This document shows, in pieces, positions 31,651 to 41,203 of a stretch of 64,000 bases of DNA (position 1 is its first letter; the number at the start of each line of letters is the position of its first letter). Origin of the DNA: Proteles cristata cristata (Eukaryota > Chordata > Mammalia > Carnivora > Hyaenidae). The translations under genes were made by a program, and so were the position numbers. The stretch covers positions 1,488,001 to 1,552,000 of the forward strand of contig JAESUZ010004534.1 of NCBI GenBank assembly GCA_017311185.1, in the 5' to 3' direction. The notes below the pieces were generated by a model. It was not told where the DNA came from, did no database searches, and saw nothing but the letters and a program-made list of their open reading frames with translations.

Positions 31651-31988
31651 AATCCTACAGCAAAAATGTAGGCAAAGTTTGGGCAGAGGCATGAAGAGGT
31701 CGAGTGTTCCATCTTTAGTCAAGACTAGAGGAGAAAACAGAACCATGGAAAGGAATCCTTTGGGCAGAGAGCCCTATGGGGAAAAGGAGAGCACCAGGGA
31801 TGTTTAGTTAACTGGAAAGAGGCAGGAGGTGGAGCAAAGGGGAGAAGTAAAATTAGGAGAAGAAGGCTCCATGAAGTGCAAGTTCCTATTGTAGATTCTC
31901 TTGGTTTCTTCAAATCTTCAAAAGATGGTAAAGCTGGGACTTCTGATGTATTCCTCAGGCTGGCAGAACTCTTGAGTGAAAGGGGATT
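31651..31988. other. Unique sequence, nothing recognised
   Basis: No gene or named repeat is seen. Confidence 0.5.
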
Positions 31989-32004
31989 AAAAATCTAGAT
32001 CCTA

Positions 32005-32214
32005 GGGGCACCTGGGTGGCTCAGTTGGTTGAGTGTTCCACTTCGGCTCAGGTCATGATCTTAAGGTTCGTGAGTTCTAGCCCCATGTCATGGTCTGTAC
32101 TGACAGCTCAAAGCCTGGAGCCTGCTTCAGATTCTGTATCTTCCTCTCTCTCTGCCCCTCCCCTGCTCGCGTTGTGTCTCTGTCTCTCTCTCTCAAAATA
32201 AAAAAACATTAACA
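32005..32214 (+). mobile_element. CAN-SINE
   Basis: A forward copy (GGGCACCTGGGTGGCTCAGT). The 16-bp TSD AAAAATCTARATCCTA is at 31989-32004 and 32215-32230, one mismatch. Confidence 0.97.
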
Positions 32215-32230
32215 AAAAATCTAAATCCTA

Positions 32231-33639
32231 GCACGTGGTAAATTCAAGACATTATTGAAGTGAATGAATGTAATATTGTGACTGCTTTTATTGTTGGTTT
32301 TCAAACAGAAGGCACGTATATGGGTGGTAATAATAAAAAAGAAAAACAGATTATTTGCACCCCCACCCCCCACCCCAGGTACATCCAAGTAAGAAACCTT
32401 AAACTAGGTTAAGGCTAGTTAGAGTTTTGGAAATGACAAAAGACTGGAAATCACAAGAGAAATCTAGAGAAGAAAACCAGTGGAATAATTTTCAAAAATA
32501 GCTAATTCATGAATGTGTAAATTATTTTAATTTATTTAGTCATTATTCAATTGAAACACAAATTGGCATAATAATTTCCCCACATTCTATAGGCAAGGCA
32601 ATACACAGAGGATTGGGCCGAGTACCCCACTGGGCACTTCCTGTTTCTAACCCTACATATCTTTCACACAGGTAAGAATGCTTAGTTAATGCATATGAAT
32701 ACCCAGGATTGGCTTTTAGGGCAAAGAAAGTGTGAAAGGATACTGTGATGTGATGTGATGTGATGTGATGTGATGTGATGTGATGTGATGTGATGTGATG
32801 TGATGTGATGTGTGATCCTACCCATTTTACCCAGGTAACTTCCAGGAGGTCTGTGCTTTTGAACTTCAGGTCTTTGAGCACCCATCCACCTCAACCCTCA
32901 GAGCACGTGGCTTAGTTTATTCTTCCAGCACTGGCTTTGCCTGCAACCTTAGTGCGCTCTTCTAGAAAAATATTTGATGAGCTTTATTAAATTCAGACTA
33001 GGTTGTTGCTTAAGAAGTTGGTTCGTTTGGGGTCATTTGATTTGTCAAAATATGAGATAGGCCGCCATGGAGCAATCATTTTGTGAAACCTTTCTCCACT
33101 CCCACCCCCACCCTTCCCACCCCCCACCCCCCGCCCCATCTTTCTTTGTAAGTCGGGAGCGATTTTGTATCACCCAAGCAACAAAGTGATTTACGCATGA
33201 AAGAAAGGGACAATCTATTCTAATGGTTAAGAGGTAGTAAAAAATATTTATGTGTGCCTGGCTGATGTTGACTTTTGGAGAGCGAGCATTCCCTTGTAGG
33301 AAGCTGAAAGTTGGGGGGAAATGGAAGACGGAGAGGCAGCCTTCGAGGTTCTAATTCTGAACACGGATCTTCTTAGGAAAAAAAAAATCGCCATTGTTTT
33401 GGTCTCAGATTCTGCATTTGTCAGATGGAGTTGTTAGCTTGGATTCTTCCCTCAGCATTGCTGGGAGGAGTTGTAGCTGATTTTCCTGAGGCTGAGTCTC
33501 AGACCGGGGGCTTGGAGGTTGGCAGTCTGGGGAGAGGGGCTGGGGCGGTGCTGGCGGCTCCCTGGGGCACGGGTGTGTAGGGGGGTGGGTTGTTGAATCT
33601 GAACTCTTCCGAGGCCTCAGCGTTTCCTTTTATCTTCCT
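32231..33639. other. Unique sequence with simple repeats
   Basis: No gene recognised. It contains the pentanucleotide repeat at 32745 and a C-rich tract at about 33092-33138 with several C3-C6 runs (G-quadruplex potential on the minus strand). CACCCCCACCCCCCACCCC at 32358-32378 is a second such run. Confidence 0.55.
32745..32816. repeat. (TGATG)n pentanucleotide microsatellite
   Basis: About 14 near-perfect copies of the 5-base unit TGATG. A minus-strand frame reads it as a repeated Ile-Thr-Ser-His-His block, which is an artefact. Confidence 0.98.
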
Positions 33640-34330
33640 TAGTCTCTCAAGTAATAATGCCCTCGTGAAGCAAAATATTTTTTTAAATTAAAAAACAGCA
33701 GATGGTTCTGTATGCTTGTCTAGTTCTCCTGCCGGCATCCTGCACCTCACAGAGCCCTACCTTAAGCCTTGGGTGTGCAGGAGATTTAGGGCTGATGGGT
33801 CGGATTGTAATCTGCATGCATCCTGGCTGATGAATCGGTGGTAAAGCTTTGCTCGGTAATATTTGAACGGAAAATGCAATGTTTGCACAATAAAGCTCTC
33901 CAGATTTTTTAAGCCGTAGGAGTGAGGCCAGTTTACAATCAATGATAACAGGTTTCCCGCGCTGCCATTACCACAAATAGTATCTTATTTCAGCAAAATG
34001 GTGGCAGTCAGCGGGAGGTCCAACAATGCAGATTTTAATCAGAAAATTTAATTTTATATACAATTCACAGTTTGTGCGCGGTGAGAAATGTTTCTCACTG
34101 CATGAACTTTCAGGACTCGCCTCTGAGCAAAAGGAGTTTCAATTTATGTAACGCCTTTCTCAGCAAACAATGCCCCAAAGCACTTGCCGGTAATATATGG
34201 CTTGTGCTGCTGCTTGGGAAGCGACTGCGGTAGTCTTTCTTGAAATTACCCAGGATATTTATTTGGAGCAATTAAAAGAAGCACTGCATTCTGCACACAT
34301 CCGTTTTTAACTCAAGACATTAAATTGGCC
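33640..34330. promoter_or_regulatory. Candidate conserved noncoding element
   Basis: About 690 bases of complex AT-rich DNA without any repeat, in a SINE-free 5.4 kb interval. It holds many homeodomain-core and POU/TALE-like motifs, e.g. ACAATCAATGATAACAGG (from about 33936), GATGAATC, TTTTAATCAG, TTTAATTTTA, and a purine/pyrimidine texture typical of vertebrate enhancers. There is no open frame of note. Conservation is inferred from appearance and not shown. Confidence 0.35.
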
Positions 34331-36119
34331 GACGGTCCAAGGCGCCACCGCCCCGTCCGCTCTCTGCCCAGATTTGCTCCCTTGTAAGGCAACTTTCCGC
34401 CTGGGCTCATTTCATTTTCCCAGTTCACTTGTAAACCCTCAGAAGAGAAGTCTATAATGTTGGCAGGGCCTTTCCATGAAGGGCCCTGGGTTTGGAGGAG
34501 TTGGATCGCAGGCCGGGCCCAGGAAGCGGTGGACACCCGGAGGAGATGAAGGTCGCACGACAATTCCGCAGATGACCCAGAAATGCCAGCCCTTGACTAA
34601 TTTGCTGTCCTTGAGCAGGAGCAGGGGCGAAGGGTGCCAGGCTGCTTTCTCTAGAAGGGCAGCAGGATCTACTCCTCTCTGTGAGGGTGGGGGGATGTCA
34701 CTCACATACTTGGTAAAAGCAGGCAAAGACAGAGTCAGAGAGAGGAGGCAGAAACAGAGAGAGGAGGCAGAGCGGGGAAACAGAGGGGTGAGGCAGAGGG
34801 AGAAGGCCATGGCTAAGCTTTACAGGGCATGACCCTCCCATTTGAGGAAGGGACAGGAAGCCGTTACTGAGTCGTCCATGCCAAGGTCCAGTGGGAGGAG
34901 GTAATGAGAGTGGCTCCAGAAGTGGAAAGTCTTAGGTAAGTCAGCCCCTCACTGAGAGGAGCCAGAGAAGGTGGACAGGTGGGATGCCATCTGCCTGGCC
35001 TTGCCCCTGGTCCCTTCCGGGAGAAGATATCCTCTTTGCTTATGGGAGCAAAGTATGCCTCCATTGTTCCCTAATAGGGTCTGGGATGGAGTCCCTGCGT
35101 GCACTTTGGGGATCCGCTCAATGCCCATCGCCCATGCTGGCCTCTACCCCCGCCCTCCCCGCGCCCCCCACCCCGCCCCGTTGGAGCCTTCGTGACCTTG
35201 AGTTCATAGACAGCTAGTCTTGTGTTAGGGGGGAGGGGGAGGTAACAGTGGCTTAAACAGAAGCATCCCATCCCTATTTTATGTTACGCTGGAACCTGGG
35301 AATGAAGTCAAGAAGCCACGGTGCCTGGCTGATGGGACGACAGAGCTGGGCTTAGCAATATGGTGTGCGTCATTTACTACTCCATTACTCCAGCAAAGAG
35401 AGACAGAGAGAGAGAGAGATCCCATTTTCCCAGGAAGAATCAGATTCTGAGGCTGAGAGAAGTTCAGTAACTTGTTTGCTGAGGTCACAGAGTTGGCTGG
35501 TGGCTGTGGACACATAAGGGAGGGCAGAGTAGGACACGCCCAGTAGTGTTCTCTCAGGAGTGAGGTCTGGCCGGGCACTGCGAGCTGGGAGCGGGCAGTT
35601 AAACTGTGGCTCCCAGGGCAGGGTGCTGGGAAGGCAGTCCTGCGTTCCCAGGGGAAAAAGAACCCCAAGGCCAACCTTAAGATAAGGGTTAGGCCAGAGA
35701 CACAATAGGGCCTGGTTTGGAGTCAATGCCTGGGGCCCTGTTTGGAAAATAATGTAGAGCCTGAGTCTAGACTCAGTTGGAAAGGATACTGAGGTTGATT
35801 AGCAAGGTCTGTCCTCGACCAGGGAGGAGGGAGGAGTGGTTGTTAAGAATGAATTTGCAATCCTGGTTTAGCTATCTGGGCTTTGAGAATTTTTTTCATT
35901 CTGTCACATGCTCATTATTTTCCACAGACAGATAGTAATCTCACCTCTCCTTTCCTTATTAACCTGAGCCCACAGCTTTGGAGTTGCATTTGGTCATGCA
36001 TCTTATCTGGGGAGACTATTCAGGCATGCACAAAGAAAGCCAAACAGAGAGTTCTTAATGAGATCTCTAAAATTCAAAGAAGACAGGAAAGATTTAGTTC
36101 CCATATATTTATAATGGTA
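34331..36119. other. Unique sequence, nothing recognised
   Basis: GC-moderate unique DNA, with a short duplicated AGAGAGAGGAGGCAGA (about 34737-34775) and a (GA)n tract near 35397-35420. The overlapping frames on both strands show no domain. Confidence 0.5.
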
Positions 36120-36310
36120 TGAAGTATGAGCTTGGCAGTGTCCTGAGTGTTTTATAGATGTTAACTCAATTATTCTTCATCAAAGCCCTGTAAGATAGAT
36201 CCCTGCATTATCCTCATTTTACAAATGGAATGATTAAAGCCCAGAGAGGCTAGGCATCTTGTCTGAGGTCACACAGCTTTGTGAACTCAACCAGTCTGAT
36301 GCCAGAGTCT
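36120..36310 (+). mobile_element. MIR
   Basis: TGTCCTGAGTGTTTTATAGA, CATTTTACAAATGGAATGAT, CCAGAGAGGCTAGGCATCTT and GAGGTCACACAGCTTTG follow the MIR order. Confidence 0.9.
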
Positions 36311-36584
36311 ACGTGACTAAATTACAGTGCGTTGCCTCTCTGCGGTGTATATATTTCTGTTTTGCTTTCCATATGGTATTGTGCTTTCTATACTTCTTGC
36401 TGGTTTTCTGGACTAGACTGGGAAGTTGTGGAGGAAGGGATTATGTGTTACTAAGTATAAGCACCTGAAACAGGAGGAGCTTCAGGAAGAACTAAGACAT
36501 GAATACTAACGATCAGTAGAATGATTATAGGAATCAGTCACATGGGGTTTGAGTCCTCTGTTTGTGGGCCTGGCTCCACCATCA

Positions 36585-36720
36585 GACTGAGCTCCCCAGG
36601 GTAGGGCCCCGAGTTACACATTTTCATATCCCCAGCATCTAGAGAAGTGCCCACTTGCCTTTGTTTCCTACTTCATTAACTGATTCATTGATTCATTCAA
36701 CAAAATGTATTAACGGCAAG
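36585..36720 (+). mobile_element. L2 3' end-like fragment
   Basis: GAGCTCCCCAGGGTAGGGCC, TTTTCATATCCCCAGCATCT and AGAGAAGTGCCCACTTG fit the L2 3' end. It is followed by ATTGATTCATTCAACAAAAT, typical of such junctions. Confidence 0.6.
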
Positions 36721-37689
36721 CACCCTGCCAGATGCCAGGAAGAAACAAGTAGGCAGCCCTTCCATCTCTGTGGTTTGATTCCTGTGTAGAATGTGTAGAA
36801 AAATGATGTTGACTTTCTTGAAATGGGACACATTTGTCTGTTTTACCAAAAACAACATGAAGCTACTTGTCATTGCAACCTATTGATTCCATCCTTACTC
36901 TGGTGTGATGAGCTAAAGTTGCAAACAGGTGCTTTATTCCGATTTTACTTACCAAAGGCAGCGGTTGCCCCGATGAATCAGATCTAATACTCACAGCTAA
37001 GAGGAATCCCTTCTGCTGGTGGAAGAATTATCCAGCTCCCACAATGCGAGGTAGGCTTATTTCTGCCCCTTTTGTTATAGGAAAAGCTTCAAGCATTATT
37101 AAGGGATGACAGACAGGATACTTGGCTTCTGGTATTTCTTTGAAGGCCGGCCTTTAGCATGCTGCTTGGAAGCAGGAATGATTCCACAAATGGTCAGGGA
37201 GCCACCTATACCACCCTTCGCACCAGGGCCAGGCGTGGAAACAGCAGATGGGCTCCATCTCGGAAGGAGAGCTGGAGTAGACTGTTAGGGTTTCCAGACT
37301 CCCCTCTTCTACCACTGAGGCAGTATCTCAAAGATTCCCTCAACTGCTTTTCCCATTCTCTGAGGCTGCTCAGTGCCTCAGAGATCCCTCCTTAGAGAGC
37401 AGGAAAAGGTTCTTCCCAAGAATCCACAGGACACGGAGGCCAGAGTGGGGGCTGGACCTCACGTTTTTCCTTGCAAATCCTGGGTGTCTTCCACTCCTCA
37501 ACACAGCTGAGCCCGTTGTCCCGTGATGTGATGGGAGTCCCCTTAGAGCCCATGCCAGTCTCGGCAGGCAGCAGTGTGTTTCAGATGGTGTGGAAATTAC
37601 CTGCTGGGGTCTCTCTTCTCAGGGTCTTCTGGATGTGACCATATCATGATCGAAAGCAGTGTTTCAATAGACTTTTATCTCTAATTAGC
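36721..37689. other. Unique sequence, nothing recognised
   Basis: No gene or named repeat is seen. Confidence 0.5.
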
Positions 37690-37897
37690 TCTGAACTTAG
37701 TTTTGAAAAAATTGAAACACACACACACACGCACGCACGCACAGGTGTGTGAGTGGGGGAGGGACAAAGAAAGGGAGAGAGAAAATCCCAAGCAGGTACC
37801 CCTCTGACAGTGGGACTTGATCCCATGAACCATGAGATCATGACCAAAATCAAGAGTCGGATGGATTCTTAACCGACTGAGCCACTCCGATGCCCCT
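37690..37897 (-). mobile_element. CAN-SINE, CA-expanded
   Basis: A reverse, diverged copy whose tail junction has turned into CACACACACACACACGCACG (37717-37743). The head reads GAGCCACTCCGATGCCCC. It abuts a short reverse SINE. Confidence 0.9.
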
Positions 37898-38001
37898 AAA
37901 ATTTTATTTTTAAGTAATCTCTGCACCCAATGTGGGGCCCAAACTCACAACCCTGAGATCAAGAGTTGCATGCTCCACCAACTGAGGCAGCCAGGCACCC
38001 C
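37898..38001 (-). mobile_element. Short CAN-SINE
   Basis: A reverse short form: TTTTTAAGTAATCTCTGCAC, AATGTGGGGCCCAAACTCAC, GCAGCCAGGCACCCCC. Confidence 0.93.
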
Positions 38002-38009
38002 CAAAATTT

Positions 38010-38140
38010 GATATGTATTTAATGAAAAATTTGGAAATACAAAAATGTAAAAAGAAGAATCTCATTATTCAAATACAGTAATTGCTTACATTTTGGTGCA
38101 TTTACTTTTGATGTGATTGCTTTTTAATATGGTTGGCATC
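38010..38140 (-). mobile_element. Ancient L1 fragment (left of a MIR)
   Basis: TTGCTTACATTTTGGTGCAT and the surrounding T-rich text fit the reverse 3'-UTR of an old L1M. The same element seems to continue after the MIR. Confidence 0.5.
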
Positions 38141-38144
38141 AGAT

Positions 38145-38360
38145 TGTAATAATAATAGCGGCTAACATCTGTTGAGGGCTTACTCTGTCAGGTATTGTTC
38201 TTTGTATGTCTTATCTCATTTAAGCTTCCTGTTAACCTATGAGGTAGCTACTATTCTTACTCTCATTTCACAGATAATAAAACTGAGGCATAGGGATGTG
38301 AGTACCAGCAGTAGATAGTAAGGAGTAGAGCCATGCCATCCATTTCCAGACTCTGCAATA
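38145..38360 (+). mobile_element. MIR, nearly full length
   Basis: GGCTAACATCTGTTGAGGGC, TATGAGGTAGCTACTATTC and TTCACAGATAATAAAACTGA follow the MIR consensus. Confidence 0.9.
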
Positions 38361-38361
38361 T

Positions 38362-38610
38362 GAAGCTTGGTATCTGTTTTTCAACTTAACTTTATATTAA
38401 AAGCACTTAATTTTTCTTAGGAACACCAGCTTTTGTGGCTGCCTAAAATTCCATCAAATAAGTGTCCCATGGTTTACTTAAGCACACCTCAGTACTTTAA
38501 ACGATACTACCATGAATTAAGAAGTCTTTGTGAAATGAGGCTTTTTCCACATTTAGGATCACAGAGTTTCCTGAGGATAAATTCCCAGATCTAGATTAAA
38601 AAGCTACAAG
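38362..38610 (-). mobile_element. Ancient L1 fragment (right of a MIR)
   Basis: GGCTGCCTAAAATTCCATCA, GTCCCATGGTTTACTTAAGC and TTTCCTGAGGATAAATTCCC resemble the reverse 3' region of old L1M elements. Confidence 0.55.
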
Positions 38611-39924
38611 AAAGTGACCATAAATCTGCTGGCACCCGCTGCCCAATATTTTCCTAGAGCGCTGCATCTGGCCACACGGCCACCACCCATGGGAGTGCGG
38701 GCCCTGGAGGTTACTGCACAGAAAATGACTGATTAATTTGATAGGCAAAAACACATTGTTTTCAGCAGTTCTTTTTTGCCATGAAAAATTTTAATCTTTT
38801 TTTAAACATTCATTTTTGGCTGCGTGAGAATTTACCTGTAAGGTATTTGTAGGTTTCTTCCTGCCTCTTCCTTTTTTTTTTTTTTTTTTTGGTCTCAGAT
38901 CTGGAGCTAGGTTCTTGGTTCATCTGTGGGTTTGTTATAAGGGATAATAAAGAGTAATTAGAACAGAATGGGGGTGGAGGGAACCAGCATAAGAAAAGTC
39001 TCAACTGCCCACCCTACTTTCACTCCTGACAGAGCTTCTGGACCACAGAGGATTTAGGGCCATCTCTAGGATTACCCTCTTAGCCTTCACAAACAGAGTG
39101 ACATCACTTACCACAGGCACGTAATAGAAGCTCAATAAATGCCTGCTGGAGAAGTGAATCAATGAACTGTTCTATCTCTCTGTCTGCCGTAAGTAAACCT
39201 GCCCTCTCCTAGCAACTCTATAGCCTGGATCACTGTGCAGCAGTGCTCCCTTTGGTTAAAAAAAAAAAAGGTTTGCATCTGTGATCCCAGGTCCTGGCCT
39301 TATTAGGATCCTAGAGGAGTGGCCAACCAGAGGTCTTTTAGCCTAAGGCAGAGAACTGAGATCAAAGCCTCTTGGATCTCTCTGGGGAGGTCCTTGCCTG
39401 TGAGGACCAGGACCTCAAGTCAAAAGGTTCTCTCCTTCCCTTTGTGACCTGCGAGTTTGCCAATCCTGATGCCATCCCTCAAGGGAAAAGCAGGGAAGGA
39501 GGCAGGTTAGGGAAGTGAGGGAGGTGAGGGAGGTGAGGTTCCTGGGGGAGGCCAGGCGAGGACAAGTGTTTACAAAGATGGTTCACAGGCCTGCGAGGCC
39601 CCCCCCGACCCCCCCACAGGGTGAGGCTTCTCCCTGTCAGGAGCGCTTGCTCAGCATGGCCTCTCCTGCTCTCCTGGGACACAGAGGCGATGGCTAAGCT
39701 CACTCCTGTCTTTCTGGGGTGGGGGCTGTGGGACTCGCTCAGATAACCCGTTACTTGACATCTCTGACTCCATTTCTATAAAAACTGTACAATGTAAAAT
39801 TTAGGTGTTTGAGGTCTTCAGATGACACGGACAAATACTACTACTGTTCTTTGCCTGTACGCTTTAAACGTATGTAAGAAAAATTTGCAGAATATTAGTC
39901 ATGAAGTATCATGCTGCCAAAGGT
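38611..39924. other. Unique sequence, nothing recognised
   Basis: A T20-like tract lies at 38871-38891. No gene is seen. 39128-39150 (AGAAGCTCAATAAATGCCTG) looks like the last bases of a MIR or L2. Confidence 0.5.
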
Positions 39925-39938
39925 GAGATCAAACTTTT

Positions 39939-40128
39939 TAAAAATTTGTTTATTTTTATTTAATTTGAGTGAGTGAGAGCAGGGTGAGGGGCAGAGAGAG
40001 AGGGAGACAGACTCCCAAGCGGACTGCTTGCTCTCAGCACAGAGGCCTGAACTTACAAACCGTGAGATCGTGACCTGAGCCCAAAGCAAGAGTCAAATGC
40101 TTAGCCAACTGAGCCACCCAGGCACCCC
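39939..40128 (-). mobile_element. CAN-SINE (left of an adjacent pair)
   Basis: A reverse copy with a deleted middle: AAAAATTTGTTTATTTTTAT tail and GAGCCACCCAGGCACCCC head. A single TSD pair encloses it and the next SINE (see findings). Confidence 0.93.
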
Positions 40129-40345
40129 TCAGGCTTTTTTTTTTTTTTAATGTTTATTCATTTATTTTGAGAGACTGAATATGCTTGTGTGATCAGGGGA
40201 AGGGCAGAGAGAGAATCCCAAGCAGGGTCCGTGGTGTCAGGGGAGAGCCCCACTCGGGGCTTGATCCCACAAATCCTGGGATAATGATCTGGGCTGAAAT
40301 CAAGAGTTAGACAATTAACCAAACTGAGCTACCCAGGCCCCCCTG
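40129..40345 (-). mobile_element. CAN-SINE (right of an adjacent pair)
   Basis: A reverse copy from T12-AATGTTTATTCATT to GAGCTACCCAGGCCCCCC. GAGATCAAACTTTT (39925-39938) and GAGGTCAAACTTTT (40352-40365) flank the pair. Confidence 0.94.
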
Positions 40346-40621
40346 TGGGAAGAGGTCAAACTTTTAAGTAAAATGCACAGGAGGCAGGTATCCATATAGG
40401 TTATATATTTTAAAAATTAAGTGTAAGACATTTTAAGACTATGATTATACCAACCTCTTCTGTGAATCAGTCAGGGATGTGAATGTGTATAACATTAGAA
40501 AGTATGTCACATGGGAGGAATCAGTCAACTATTTTATAATTAATGTGGCCCAAAGCAGAATTATGGAAACTTACTTGTTATTTACTTGTAAGTAAATTTG
40601 CTTCTGAAGTTTAGCCTGGCT

Positions 40622-40847
40622 AGGAGTTCCCAAACTATGTTATGGCATAATTAGACTTAGACCCTTAATGTAAAAGCCACATTTAATCTTTCAGGGTTTT
40701 GCTTGGCTGTTTTTCATTTTAATCTGCAAAATGACAGGTCAGACTAGAGTCTGATTTAATGAGTCTTGGTGGGGCCCAGACATAAGTATTTATTAAATGC
40801 CTACCAGGTAATTTTAATGCGCACCCAGGCCGAGAACCATTGGCCTA
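40622..40847 (+). mobile_element. MER20-like hAT element
   Basis: GAGTTCCCAAACTATG at left and TCTTGGTGGGGCCCAGACAT, CCAGGTAATTTTAATGCGC and GAGAACCATTG at right fit a MER20-type non-autonomous transposon. The middle is weak. 40366-40621 is unique. Confidence 0.6.
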
Positions 40848-40972
40848 GATGATCTCTCAGATCCTTCTCTGGCTCCTAAATGCTGTGATTTTTATAATTT
40901 TAAAATTTAAATCAAAGTCAGTAAGAAGACCAGATTCACTTCACGGAGAGTTCTCCCTAAAACATCTTTCCA

Positions 40973-41190
40973 GGGGCACCTGGGTATCTCAGTCAGTTAA
41001 GCGTCTTTCTGACTTCTGCTGAGGTCATGATTTCACAGTTTGTGAGTTTGAGGCCCACATTGGGCTCTCTGCTGTCAGCACAGGGCACGCTTCAGATTCT
41101 CTGTCTCCCTCGTTCTCTGCCCCTCCCCCACTCATTCTCTCTGTCTCTGTCTCTCTCTCTCTCAAAAGTAAATATTTAAAAACAAAAACA
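40973..41190 (+). mobile_element. CAN-SINE
   Basis: A forward copy (GGGGCACCTGGGTATCTCAG). The TSD AAACATCTTTCCA is at 40960-40972 and 41191-41203. It is the last SINE before a 14-kb gap. Confidence 0.97.
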
Positions 41191-41203
41191 AAACATCTTT
41201 CCA

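Noticed and set aside
31400..31807. Lys/Glu/Arg-rich frame, and its Ser/Phe/Leu-rich opposite
   Set aside because: Both are translations of the GGAA/GAAA microsatellite.
32543..32894. Frames with a repeated Ile-Thr-Ser-His-His block
   Set aside because: Translation of the TGATG repeat.
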